The position numbers were made by a program, and so were the translations under genes. Below, piece by piece: positions 22,996-31,944 of a stretch of 64,000 bases of DNA. The stretch covers positions 1-64,000 of the forward strand of contig JARIED010000019.1 in the NCBI GenBank assembly GCA_029266945.1. Direction: 5' to 3'. The notes below the pieces were generated by a model that was given only the letters and a program-made list of their open reading frames with translations, searched no databases and was not told where the DNA came from. The stretch comes from Slackia sp. (GTDB taxonomy: Bacteria; Actinomycetota; Coriobacteriia; Coriobacteriales; Eggerthellaceae). How positions within the stretch are numbered: position 1 is the first letter of the stretch; every line of letters starts with the position of its first letter.

Positions 22996-23706
22996 TCACA
23001 TCTCGCACGCAACGGATACGGACTGTTCGTCATTACGCAAGACATCGTCGGCAAAAACGCCTTTCGCAAACGCCTCCATTCGATCGACCGAGTCATCGCA
23101 CACAAAACGCTTGACCCCGACCGCACAGGCTCCGCAAGAAACCGCTTCGATACGGCGACTCTACGCCATCGCGCCGTACGGGATTTTGGCGCACACGAGG
23201 ACTCTGACGGCCTTGTCGGCCAGCTGCTCAAAGCAGCACCCAGACCAGGCCCCATCGCCTAAGTCGCCCTGGCCGCTATCCTGTAACGGCCCTGAAACCG
23301 TCTGCATGCTCCGAGCCATGGACCGAGCGAATGCGACCCATGTGGCGATCGTTTTTCGACCCGCGTCCTCCGCTGCCCCTTCCCACGAATCGGTGCCGTT
23401 TCCCCAAATGATTCCGCCGCGACTGCATCCGACGAAACCGCCGACAACGTCTGAATTACGCACCAAGACCGCACTGCTGCCAATAGAGCCTTGGGGCGCA
23501 AAACAAATGAATTCGATGCCCGCATCGAACAAAAGACGCTTAATTTCCGCGCCGAGCGCGAGGCCCGCGAACGCACCACCAAACGACGATGCGCGAACGG
23601 CAAGGTGATCCGCAGAAACAGCGCGGCCATCGATGTCGGCTTGGTTCGCAAAGCAGCCAATATGGCGATCGCCACCAGCGCCGATAATGCTTCCGTGAAC
23701 TTCAAT
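22996..23706 (-). pseudogene. Unrecognised gene remnant with an in-frame amber codon
   Basis: One frame is open from 23706 to 23164 and reads like real protein (GSIIGAGGDRHIGCFANQAD, SSFGGAFAGLALGAEIKRLL, AKIPYGAMA), then meets TAG at 23161-23163 and continues in the same frame for 54 more sensible codons (RRIEAVSCGACAVGVKRF, DDVLRNDEQSVSV) to a TGA at 22996. There is no start codon with an RBS; a TGA lies at 23707-23709. I do not recognise the family. Plus-strand ORFs over this interval are Arg/Thr-rich and look like shadows. Confidence 0.45.
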
Positions 23707-24247
23707 TCATAAACATGGCACCTGAAAGAATCGGCGCAAGATACCCGACGGACATGAGCCCTCCGAAAACGAGCCCGATTTCAAAAGGATGACGATAGGG
23801 CCGCCCAAACTTACGTCGAGAATGACATTCAGAGTGTCCGACAGAAATCCACGGCACTACCTGACCCCTCCAGCGCATTCGTCCGGATCATCCCAGATAT
23901 CATCAATCGGCACGGTATTCGCATCGGAACAAACGACCCGATCGCCAGAGCAGTCAGCAGAGAAACGTCGAGCACATCGTCCGAAAAAAGCGCAGCGCCG
24001 CACTTCCGGCAACAAAGCCGATTGCGACCTAGAAGTAGAAGACAAAATCCGTCCGAACATCGCTTTCCCAGATGCCCATGAGGTTGTCTCGCTCCAAAAG
24101 CTCCACTAAAGAAGCCTCTTCTACCGCAGAACTGTCGACATATGCCCCACAACTTACGGGATACCGATCCAACGCCAACGGGAAGATCAACGCCGTTGCT
24201 TTTTGCATGTTCGCTCTTTTGCGCCTTTCATCAACACAAAAGCACAA
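23702..24247 (-). pseudogene. Decayed membrane-protein-like remnant
   Basis: Short protein-like pieces lie in different minus-strand frames: ALIFPLALDRYPVSCGAYVD and ESDVRTDFVFYF (stop) VAIGFVAGSAALRFF; then DDVLDVSLLTALAIGSFVPMR; then FEIGLVFGGLMSVGYLAPILSGAMF ending at 23702. The hydrophobic segments suggest one former integral membrane protein broken by stops and frameshifts. No family can be assigned, and individual pieces could be chance. Confidence 0.35.
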
Positions 24248-24298
24248 TCTAACCCATGGAACGACACAGAGCCGCCATTAGCCCACAACTAATATAAA

Positions 24299-25018
24299 TT
24301 AGTTCGCATCAAAGGCCTGATCGATCCATTTATCGAACGCCCCGAAGCGTGCTTCGACCGAATCGACGAATACCTTCAGATACTCTTCGCGCGCCTCGAA
24401 CATGGCGGCCAACACCTCAACGGCGTCCGGCGGCATAAGGCCCGCATAATGCGCCAGGTCGCGCTTATTCATTTCGGCATTGCATTCATTGGTTAGCAGA
24501 TAATCGGCCATGACGGCTTCGCCCGACACGCCGCAGGCAAGCTGCGCGCTGGCGCACACCACGCCCACGCGGTCTTTTCCGTTGGCGCAATGCACCAATG
24601 CAGGTTTGCCGTCGGACAGAATGGCCGCCACGATATCGCGGACCGCAGCCTGATGGTCGGCCATGACGCCATACAAGAACAGCATGCGGTCGCCCGGCTT
24701 CCCGTAGGCGGCCTTCACATGACGCGACTTGGTTTCTTGCGTGCGCGCGGCATCGTCCTGCAAATCGACCGGGCAGATTCGCACGTCGAACGCCTCGCGC
24801 ACAATAGCAGGCTCGGGGTTCGCCATGCGCTCCGTTTCCTTGCGAAGGTCATATACCGTTTCGATGCCAAGGGCCTTCAGCCCCGCCACGTCATCGGCCG
24901 TCGCATCGCTCAGCGCACGCGAGCGAAACAGCGTAGGACGTCCTTCGCAGCCGTCAAGGCCGGCGCACGAGCGCAGACCGAATTTTTCACGCAGAACGGC
25001 GGGGGCGTCCACCACCAT
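24299..25018 (-). CDS. Protein-tyrosine/serine phosphatase (DSP fold)
   Basis: 239 residues from the ATG at 25018 (MVVDAPAVLREKFG), which has AGGTGA upstream; the track start at 25087 adds 23 residues. Begins with the family pattern GLRSCAGLDGCEGRPTLFRS, has LGIETVYDLRKETE and the catalytic P-loop VHCANGKDRVGVV (HCxxGKDR). Related to MptpB/LipA-like tyrosine phosphatases that can also act on phosphoinositides. It may dephosphorylate proteins or imported substrates; context does not say which. Ends next to the remnant zone. Confidence 0.85.
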   Translation of the reverse strand: MVVDAPAVLREKFGLRSCAGLDGCEGRPTLFRSRALSDATADDVAGLKALGIETVYDLRKETERMANPEPAIVREAFDVRICPVDLQDDAARTQETKSRHVKAAYGKPGDRMLFLYGVMADHQAAVRDIVAAILSDGKPALVHCANGKDRVGVVCASAQLACGVSGEAVMADYLLTNECNAEMNKRDLAHYAGLMPPDAVEVLAAMFEAREEYLKVFVDSVEARFGAFDKWIDQAFDAN

Positions 25019-25147
25019 GGCATTCACCTGACTTTCGACGGATATTCGCAATGCATGTACAAACCGCCTAGCCAGGCGGATATTCAAACCGGAATCGCGG
25101 CTTGCAAACAGCCGTCGGAAAACGCCGAAGCGACGGTGCGCGAAACG

Positions 25148-26797
25148 CTACGCCGTCTTTCCGCCATCGTCGCGCCCAAGCAGCAACGCCATCATTTCCT
25201 GGCGGTCGTGCACGTCGAGCTTGGCGTAAATATGTGCCACATGGGTTTTAACGGTATTGCCGGAAAGCACCAGGTCTTCCTGAATGCCGGCACGCGTGCG
25301 GCCGCGAGCCATGCAAGCGAACACTTCGCGCTCGCGCGGCGAAAGGCCGTAGCAATCGGCCACTTCTTCGCAGCGCTGCGAAATAAGCGCGTGCAGGCGA
25401 ACCGTGGCGTCGCCTTCGGCAGGAGCCTCATCGGCCGCTGCGGGTTCGGATGCAACGGATGCGGGCTTTTCGGAAGCAGCAGCGGGCTGCACCGACGAAG
25501 CTGCGCACTGATCGCCTGCAGAAGCGGCAGGAGCCGCGGGGGTCGCACAGGCAGCGGGAGCCGCAGACGAACGACGCCAGTTCACGCGCATGGCGAACAC
25601 CACCACGGCGTAAGCGGCCAAGAGCACCAGCGTGGTGTCGATTACCGTCGCATGGCTCATCAGCACCACCCATGCAATGGAAACGCCCGCATACACCGCG
25701 CACGCGAAGCCGACCATGCGATACGACGGAACGTCAAGCACATCCAACGCAGCAATGACCACGCACCAGAACAGCAGGTGCGCGAACAACTCGTCAAGCT
25801 GCACCACGATGCTCAAAAACGTAGCCGCAGGACTGCCTGGATCGACATACAGCGCCATGGCGAACATGCCGGCAAGCGTCACCAGAATGGCGGGCTGGAA
25901 GCGCATGGACATAGGGCGTTCCTGCACGCCGATCAATGCGAAGCGGGCGAACAGCACCAGGCACACTCCGCCCAGAATCAGGCTCGAAATCCACGCGATC
26001 GATTCAGAAAGACTCGTATGGGTATCGCCCCACATGCCCAAGAAGCTCATGGCGCGCACCACAGCCAACAGAATGCCGGCAACGGCCACGATGGCAAGCA
26101 GGTCGCGCTTTTCCGAAAGACCCATGGCCATGATGCGCGGACGGCTGGGAATGCCGAATTCGGTACGGGTGCGCGACGTGCGCGCGGCTATGCCGGGATC
26201 CACCCAGGGATTACGCTCCACCTGGCGTTTCGCGGAAACGCGGGCCATTTCGAACACAAGCGCCGACACGATCGGCAGCGCCACGGCAACGCCCACCTGC
26301 AAGCCCGAATCGAGCGACGCTCCGAACGCTTCGACAAGCACGAGCTTGGCGAACAGCGCGCCCACGATGCTCCATACCGCGCATGAGAAAAGCTGGGTGC
26401 GCGCAAGCAGCAGGTTGTAGCGTGCCACAAGCCAGAAATACCCCACGCCAGACACACACAGGCCGAAAGCGGCCAAAGCGCCCGGATCGCACAGGTCCTG
26501 GCGATACGCCAGCGCGAAACACGCCGTGCCAGCCGAAGCGACCAGCGGAAGCGTAGACATGAAAAGCCTGTTCCAGCGCCTCATTCCGTGAGGAAACGCT
26601 GCGAACAGGATACTGATTACGAGAATACCCGCCAGAAAGAACGCACGCGGGTTGGTCCAGCCCTGCATACCGTCGGCGGCGGGCATGAAACCGAGCGTGT
26701 GCCCCATGAGCGTGCACCACACAAGATTGAGACAGGAGCCGAAAGCACACAGCGCAACACACGCGTTCGGACGCGATTGAACAACGCCCATGCGCAC
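25148..26797 (-). CDS. LuxR-family regulator with polytopic membrane sensor domain (module 1)
   Basis: 549 residues. About twelve hydrophobic helices in two blocks (residues ~10-190 and ~230-410) split by a polar loop, an Ala/Pro-rich linker, then a LuxR/GerE helix-turn-helix at the C-terminus (YGLSPREREVFACMARGRTRAGIQEDLVLSGNTVKTHVAHIYAKLDVHDRQEMM). This architecture is expanded in Eggerthellaceae, where such genes adjoin respiratory reductase genes. Divergent from the heme/SUOX pair at 27274-30134, its likely target. Paralog of the protein at 44422: same layout and the same end motif. Possible ligand is the reductase substrate or redox state; inference only. Confidence 0.88.
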   Translation of the reverse strand: MRMGVVQSRPNACVALCAFGSCLNLVWCTLMGHTLGFMPAADGMQGWTNPRAFFLAGILVISILFAAFPHGMRRWNRLFMSTLPLVASAGTACFALAYRQDLCDPGALAAFGLCVSGVGYFWLVARYNLLLARTQLFSCAVWSIVGALFAKLVLVEAFGASLDSGLQVGVAVALPIVSALVFEMARVSAKRQVERNPWVDPGIAARTSRTRTEFGIPSRPRIMAMGLSEKRDLLAIVAVAGILLAVVRAMSFLGMWGDTHTSLSESIAWISSLILGGVCLVLFARFALIGVQERPMSMRFQPAILVTLAGMFAMALYVDPGSPAATFLSIVVQLDELFAHLLFWCVVIAALDVLDVPSYRMVGFACAVYAGVSIAWVVLMSHATVIDTTLVLLAAYAVVVFAMRVNWRRSSAAPAACATPAAPAASAGDQCAASSVQPAAASEKPASVASEPAAADEAPAEGDATVRLHALISQRCEEVADCYGLSPREREVFACMARGRTRAGIQEDLVLSGNTVKTHVAHIYAKLDVHDRQEMMALLLGRDDGGKTA

Positions 26798-27273
26798 CCC
26801 CTCGATTCCTCTTGCGACAAAAGACGTTCAGCCGATTCTATCCCAATTTCTGCATAAAAGGAAAACAAAGAGTCCACCGATCGCACATCGATCTCATCGA
26901 GAACGCGCTGAATGCAAGATTTCGACGAAGCGTCCGAGACGCAGAAACCAACGCCCCGGCAAAGCACAGGACAAAGACACCCGCCCATGGCGGCAGCGAC
27001 GCCAAAAGGGAAGCCGAACAACACTCACCCATATGGGCGATGTCTTTTGACCTGGACTTTTCGAAATCGTATTCCGCGGCGATACAAAGGCGCGCCGCAG
27101 CCGAATAGTATGGACCCCAGATAACGCGCGCAGCGGTTTTACGACGAGACCCTCCTATCCTCTCGGAGTTCCGTCCTGCGCGCGTTTTCGTCTCGCCCGA
27201 AGTAAGAAGGGAGGTGCGGGCGAACGATTCCATAGGCGAGTCCACGCCACCACATGACAAATAAGGGGGAACT
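26798..27273. promoter_or_regulatory. Divergent control region of heme/SUOX module 1
   Basis: 476 bases with no convincing gene. A plus-strand promoter candidate is TTGACC (27047-27052), 17 bases, TATTCC (27070-27075), leaving a ~190-base leader before the heme lipoprotein gene. The RBS is AAGGGGGAAC. LuxR-type sites should lie here, but none can be defined by eye. Confidence 0.45.
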
Positions 27274-29064
27274 ATGTCCATCAAAAGCAAGATCGCGGCA
27301 ACCACGGTCTGCCTTGCTTGCATGCTTTGCTGCATCGCCGGCTGCGCGCCACAGCAGCACGAGCAGGCTCCGGCAAGCACGCCCTCCGCAGCCGCGAAAT
27401 CCGAAGAATCCGCCGTCACGCCCGAACAGCAGAAGGTCATCGACGGCGAAGAAGGCATCACCAATGCCGATATCAACGAAAACGCCTATCCCGGCAAAGA
27501 ATACCTGAACGGCCTGTGGGACCGCTGGGAAACCATCGGCGAAGAGCATGCTCCTGAAATCCGTACCCTGCCCGACGGCAAGATGGTGCAGCGCACTCCT
27601 ACCGAATACGAAGTGAACCCGGACGCTTGGCAGATTCAGGCAGGCTCCAACTCTTATAACACCTATTGGCTCGGCGCCGACAACCGCGGCTGCGAATCCT
27701 GCCACGCCGACCTGGACGCCCTACTGAAAAACCTGCCCTACGAACATCCCGTGGCATGGAATGACACCCTGGACAACGAGACCACGCTCCAGCAGTGCCT
27801 GTTCTGCCACTCCTACGCTCCCGGATACATTGCCAAGCAGTACGAGTTCGGCACCTTGATGCACGGTATCCACTACACCGGCCCCGGTAAGGGCAAGTTC
27901 GACGGCGAGTACGAGGGCAACTGCATGTCTTGCCACAACGCCACCGAGAACGGCCAGAACATGGAGCTGTGGGACCTCACCAAGTACGATCGCCTGTGGG
28001 GCATCAACAAGGTTGAAGACGTCCAGGGCGAATTCAGCATCGAGCAGGAAACCGTCCACAGCCAGGACGAAGTGTTCTCCTACGACTGGATGCACGCTTA
28101 CTACGACAACATGCGCCACGGCGCAGGCGTCAACGGCCTGAACCTCGAAATGCCCCAAAGCCTGTTCGACAACTGGGAGATTGCCATCGAGGGCAACGTG
28201 CCCAACCCCTACACCGCCAAGCTTCCCGACCTGATCGCCGAAGCTGAAGAGGCCGGCGTCATCGTGACCAAGGCTTCCAAGATGGTCTGCGACTGGAACC
28301 CGGTCGGCGGCGGCGGCGTTACCAACACCGAAGTCACCGGCATCCCGGTGAGCTGGCTGGTCGAGAAGGCCGGCGGCTATCTGCACGACACCACGGGCGT
28401 CCGCGTCCTGCGCGCCGACGGCAGCTCCAAGCGCGCCTTCCCGAAGGATAAGCTCGACGATAACGAGGCGCTGCTCGTCTACAAGATCGGCGGCGAGTAC
28501 CTCGACGCTACGCGCGGCTACCCCTGCACCAACTGGGTCGAGGGCGTCGACGCTCAAATCAACTCCAAGCAGGTTGCCAGCTATAAGGTGACCAACGAAG
28601 ACATCGACTACACCGACAAGTGGGCCGGCAACCCCAACGCCTGGCATAACGAAAACGGCGACGCGATGAACAAGCCCAACGCCACCATCCTCGGCATTCC
28701 CGACGGCCTGATTATCAAGAACAACGAGCCTTTCACCTTCAACGGCTACGTCGACGCCTACGACAAGAAGATCGTCAGCATGGAGTTCTCCATGGACCAG
28801 GGCGAAACCTGGACCAAGTTCGACCTGCCTGAGACCGACGTGAATAAGATGGTCTGGTGGAACTTCACCTGGACGCCCGAGAAGGAAGGCGCCTACTGCC
28901 TGACCGTCCGCGCGACCACTGAAGAAGGCGAAGTGAGCTTCGAGACCCAGACCGTCATGGTCAACGTCAAGGACGTCATGCCCACTCCCGAGCAGACCAC
29001 CGTCCTCGAAACCGCAAGCCTGGTTCCTGCCAAGCCCGCAGCAACCACCGAAGAAGAGAAATAG
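27274..29064 (+). CDS. Three-heme c lipoprotein fused to a sulfite-oxidase-like domain (module 1)
   Basis: 596 residues. Lipoprotein signal ending IAGC (lipobox), so the mature protein is held on the outer face of the membrane. Three CxxCH heme c motifs at about residues 135-225 (CESCH, CLFCH, CMSCH). Residues ~295-455 are a sulfite oxidase (SUOX)-like molybdopterin domain: KMVCDWNPVGGGGVTNTEVTGIPVSWLVEKAGG keeps the Cys at the Mo-ligand position and the WTGVPL-type motif. The last ~110 residues are an Ig-like Mo-co dimerisation domain (MEFSMDQGETWTKFDL). Likely passes electrons between the membrane quinone pool and an external acceptor or donor. Oddity: no twin arginine in the signal. Pairs with the next gene; paralog at 42542. 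Confidence 0.85.
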   Translation: MSIKSKIAATTVCLACMLCCIAGCAPQQHEQAPASTPSAAAKSEESAVTPEQQKVIDGEEGITNADINENAYPGKEYLNGLWDRWETIGEEHAPEIRTLPDGKMVQRTPTEYEVNPDAWQIQAGSNSYNTYWLGADNRGCESCHADLDALLKNLPYEHPVAWNDTLDNETTLQQCLFCHSYAPGYIAKQYEFGTLMHGIHYTGPGKGKFDGEYEGNCMSCHNATENGQNMELWDLTKYDRLWGINKVEDVQGEFSIEQETVHSQDEVFSYDWMHAYYDNMRHGAGVNGLNLEMPQSLFDNWEIAIEGNVPNPYTAKLPDLIAEAEEAGVIVTKASKMVCDWNPVGGGGVTNTEVTGIPVSWLVEKAGGYLHDTTGVRVLRADGSSKRAFPKDKLDDNEALLVYKIGGEYLDATRGYPCTNWVEGVDAQINSKQVASYKVTNEDIDYTDKWAGNPNAWHNENGDAMNKPNATILGIPDGLIIKNNEPFTFNGYVDAYDKKIVSMEFSMDQGETWTKFDLPETDVNKMVWWNFTWTPEKEGAYCLTVRATTEEGEVSFETQTVMVNVKDVMPTPEQTTVLETASLVPAKPAATTEEEK

Positions 29065-29075
29065 GAGGGCACGCC

Positions 29076-30134
29076 ATGAAGTTTTCTACTCCTAAGAAGA
29101 TTTTCGCCGGAGCGGCCGGTGTCGCCCTGGTCGCCTCGGGCGCCACGATGGCATTCGCCGACAAGGCCCCGCAGGCCGACGGCCTTTCCCACGACATCGA
29201 CGGCAGCACCATCGACTCTCACCGTCTGACCATCGACAAAGACTTCACGCACGTCGCCGACGTGCAGGGCACCTTCGCCTTCAACCAGGAAGGAGTGACG
29301 CCCAACGACGAGCTGTTCAACGTGTTCGGCACCGCGCTCACCTCGATGTGCTCCAAGCCTTCCATCGAGATGCTCGACAACGGCGAAGGCGTTGCCAACT
29401 ACTACATCAACGTGGGCGGCAACATCAAGAAGAACTTCACCGTGAACGTGTCCGAGATGAAGGATTCCGAGCAAACCGCGCTCATGGGCTGCTCCTGCGC
29501 CACGGGCAAGCCGTTCGGCCAGGCCGCCGTCGTGGGCGTACCGCTGGAGTCGATCGTCGGCATGGCCGACCTCGAAGAGGGCGTCAACACCGTGACGGCC
29601 TACGGCGCCGACGGCTTCGGCCAGGCCCTGCCGCTGCAGTACGCCATCGACAAGAAGGCCATGCTGGTCTACGAGGTGAACGGCGAAGGCCTGAAGTCAA
29701 CCGACGGTTCTGCCGTGCAGATGTGGCTCCCCGAGACGGTCGCCCGCTACTTCACGCGCAACATCGTGAACATCGAGCTGACCCGTCAGGCCGAAGAACC
29801 TTCCGTGCAACAGGTCGACCCACAGTTCCGCAATAAGATCGACATCCACAACACCTCCGAGGGATGCGTCTTCAAGGCCGGCTACGACATCACCTTCGAG
29901 GGCGTCGCCGACGACTGCGGTTCTCCGATCACTGCGATCGAGTTCTCGTTCGACGACGGTGCAACCTGGACCAGCTGCGCCACTGTCGGCGCAACCGCCG
30001 ACAAGTGGGTCAACTGGCAGTTCACCACGTCGTTCGCGGAGCCGGGCGACTACAGCGTCTCCGTACGCGCGAAAACCGCCGACGGCGTCGTGTCTCCGCT
30101 CGAGTCCACGCTGACGTTCGAGATCATCGAGTAA
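29076..30134 (+). CDS. Secreted sulfite-oxidase-fold protein without heme (module 1)
   Basis: 352 residues, Sec signal peptide (KKIFAGAAGVALVASGATMAFADK), no heme motif. The SUOX-like core spans ~90-240; MGCSCATGKPFGQAAVVGVPLESIVGMA aligns in pattern with the Mo-ligand Cys and GVPL region of SUOX proteins. The C-terminal ~100 residues form the Ig-like dimerisation domain (FSFDDGATWTSC). Encoded 11 bases after the heme protein with RBS AGGAGGGCACGCC; the pair probably forms a complex. No Tat motif. Closest relative in the window is the protein at 41505 (shared VQGTFAFNQE/VQGGFTFTQD and ..LFNVFGTA..). Confidence 0.83.
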   Translation: MKFSTPKKIFAGAAGVALVASGATMAFADKAPQADGLSHDIDGSTIDSHRLTIDKDFTHVADVQGTFAFNQEGVTPNDELFNVFGTALTSMCSKPSIEMLDNGEGVANYYINVGGNIKKNFTVNVSEMKDSEQTALMGCSCATGKPFGQAAVVGVPLESIVGMADLEEGVNTVTAYGADGFGQALPLQYAIDKKAMLVYEVNGEGLKSTDGSAVQMWLPETVARYFTRNIVNIELTRQAEEPSVQQVDPQFRNKIDIHNTSEGCVFKAGYDITFEGVADDCGSPITAIEFSFDDGATWTSCATVGATADKWVNWQFTTSFAEPGDYSVSVRAKTADGVVSPLESTLTFEIIE

Positions 30135-30177
30135 CGCATCCCCCTCGCGCGCTTGCCGATCGACCGAAGCGAACGAC

Positions 30178-30218
30178 ATATATAAGAAAAGGGAGCTTCG
30201 GCTCCCTTTTCTTATATC
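30178..30218. terminator. Strong bidirectional terminator after heme/SUOX module 1
   Basis: ATATAAGAAAAGGGAGC and GCTCCCTTTTCTTATAT form a perfect 17-bp stem around TTCG. Confidence 0.93.
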
Positions 30219-30374
30219 GGAAACGAAAACACGCCGAAAAGCGCAAGCGGCCCCGGGGCGATTCGGCCCGGAAAACAAGCCGCGAGGCCGCGCGCCGGAA
30301 ATTCGCGGCGCATGTGGCATACTTATACGACTGGAACAGCACGATCGAGACGAGCGGCCGAACGGGGGAGCGCG

Positions 30375-30953
30375 GTGGCATATCGGGAAAAGAACGACCT
30401 GTACGCGCTTTTGCACGAAGCCAGCGTAAGCATGAGCCGCGGGCCGCGACAAGGCTACACCACGCGCCCCGGCCAAAACAAGGTACTCAAGATTCTCGAC
30501 CGCCGCGACAGCATGCGCCAGCGCGAGCTTCTCGACGAACTGAACGTTTCGGCAGGAACGCTATCCGAGCTGCTACGCAAGATCGAAAAAGAGGGCTACG
30601 TCACGCGAGCCATCTCCGAAGCCGACAAGCGGGAAATCATCGTGAGCATCACCGAAAAGGGCCGCATCAGCGCCCTTGAATGTCGTATTTCGGAAGCCGA
30701 GCGCGACCAGGCGCTTTTCTGGGCGCTCGACGAAACCGAGCGCGACCAGCTGAAAACGATCCTCAACAAGCTGCTGCGCGCGTGGAACGAACAGTCCTGC
30801 GAAAGCGAAGGCCAACGCCGCGAGCGGCGCTGGAAAGAAAACGCCCTGCTGCAAGAAGATATCAAAGCGATCGACGCCTTAGCCGACAGCCCCGCATCGC
30901 CTGACGCCGGGCGCAACGGACGGTGTTTTAACCGTGCCCGAACCCTCCCTTGA
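30375..30953 (+). CDS. MarR-family transcriptional regulator
   Basis: 192 residues from a GTG at 30375 with GGGGGAG six bases upstream; the ATG at 30312 has no RBS. A winged helix is seen at ~25-110: VLKILDRRDSMRQRELLDELNVSAGTLSELLRKIEKEGYVTRAISEADKREIIVSITEKGR, the classic MarR DNA-recognition helix and wing. The C-terminal ~80 residues form the dimerisation helices. Controls unknown genes; the structured region and palindromes just downstream are possible targets. Confidence 0.85.
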   Translation: MAYREKNDLYALLHEASVSMSRGPRQGYTTRPGQNKVLKILDRRDSMRQRELLDELNVSAGTLSELLRKIEKEGYVTRAISEADKREIIVSITEKGRISALECRISEAERDQALFWALDETERDQLKTILNKLLRAWNEQSCESEGQRRERRWKENALLQEDIKAIDALADSPASPDAGRNGRCFNRARTLP

Positions 30954-30967
30954 ATCCGAATATCCCG

Positions 30968-31034
30968 CGCGAACGCATGCGGCTGACCCGTTCATGCTGT
31001 GCGTTCGCGTCCTGGCAACCGCACAGCATGAACG
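30968..31034. repeat. Two overlapping perfect inverted repeats (alternative hairpins)
   Basis: CGCGAACGCA (30968-30977) pairs with TGCGTTCGCG (31000-31009). CGTTCATGCTGTGCG (30989-31003) pairs with CGCACAGCATGAACG (31020-31034) around 16 bases. The stems share 31000-31003, so only one can form. No U-tract follows the second stem. Confidence 0.7.
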
Positions 31035-31103
31035 AGCGGCGACGCCGCGTCATGCGAAAAACCACTCCGAAAACTTCAAAAAATACCCTTAGCTGGCGCT
31101 TTC

Positions 31104-31160
31104 TTGAAAAAATATGAGGTACCATAAGATTTATCCGAATTATCTTATTTGAGGATAATT
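31104..31160 (+). promoter_or_regulatory. AT-rich operator/promoter candidate before the envelope protein gene
   Basis: An AT-rich island in GC-rich DNA holds two interleaved inverted repeats, ATAAGAT..ATCTTAT and TTATCC..GGATAA. A -35-like TTGAAA lies at its left. The gene's RBS (CCAGGAGG) follows ~40 bases later. Confidence 0.5.
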
Positions 31161-31207
31161 AACACAATGACGATAGCATCGAAAATGGCGTCCCAGGAGG
31201 TACCCAC

Positions 31208-31870
31208 ATGGCTCTCTCATCGCTTCGCACCGCACAGGCCGAACGCGGCGCTTTCGCGCTCAAGGCCCTGGCGGCAACCATCGCCCTTTGCGCGCTCGCA
31301 TGGACGGCGGGCCTGACCGGACAGGCAGCCCCGGCATTCGCCGCAGGCGGCGACGGATCGGGCGGCGGCGGTGGCGCCGACCAGCCCCTGGCGGTTCAGG
31401 AGGCTTATCCCAGCAATGAGAACGCCTACGTCGCTGGTGAAGACCTGTATCTGAAGTTCACCAAGAACATCGCAGCGGTGGCCGACCAGAACATCACCCT
31501 GGTCCATCTTCGGAAGGCCGACGGAACGGAAGTTCCCGCCACGGTGTATTGCAAAGACGCCGATAGCGAATCCGAATTCCGCCAGTACATCTACATCACC
31601 CCTAATGACGAGCTGGCCGCAGGCGATTACGAAATCATCGTCGACGCCGGCATCTCCGCCAAAAACGGCATGACCACGCCCGAGCCCTACACAGCGGTCT
31701 TCACCGTAGCCGGCACAGAGCCCGCCGCCGAAAGCCAGGAGGCCCCGACTGCAGCCGGTGCGGAGCAGGAGCACAGCGCCGCACCCGATATGGCCCCGCC
31801 CATCATCGCCGTCGTTGCGGTAGCGGCCATCGGCGTGGCATTCGCGCTGATTCGCAGGAAGAAAAAATAA
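31208..31870 (+). CDS. Membrane-anchored envelope protein with one Ig-like domain
   Basis: 220 residues. Long Sec signal (ALKALAATIALCALAWTAGLTGQAAPAFAA), a Gly-rich stretch, then an SbsA-type Ig-like domain at ~65-175 (AYPSNENAYVAGEDLYLKFTKNIAAV, YIYITPNDELAAGDYEIIVDAGI), an Ala/Glu/Pro linker and a C-terminal helix with RRKKK. Like the protein at 10524 it has no LPXTG and would stay membrane-anchored by its tail. Function unknown, probably structural or adhesive. Confidence 0.75.
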   Translation: MALSSLRTAQAERGAFALKALAATIALCALAWTAGLTGQAAPAFAAGGDGSGGGGGADQPLAVQEAYPSNENAYVAGEDLYLKFTKNIAAVADQNITLVHLRKADGTEVPATVYCKDADSESEFRQYIYITPNDELAAGDYEIIVDAGISAKNGMTTPEPYTAVFTVAGTEPAAESQEAPTAAGAEQEHSAAPDMAPPIIAVVAVAAIGVAFALIRRKKK

Positions 31871-31882
31871 CCTTTGCCGGAC

Positions 31883-31908
31883 GGGCGGCCTCACCGGCCG
31901 CCCTTATT
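31883..31908 (+). terminator. Terminator after the Ig-like envelope protein gene
   Basis: GGGCGGCC and GGCCGCCC pair around a 5-base loop followed by TTATT. Confidence 0.7.
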
Positions 31909-31944
31909 CGGTCCGGCGCACTACGGCCTGAGGATGGGATTGCC

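Noticed and set aside
22711-23262. 183-codon plus-strand ORF over the dnaK promoter
   Set aside because: Spans the dnaK promoter region, lacks an RBS, and its Arg/Thr-rich product looks antisense to the minus-strand remnant.
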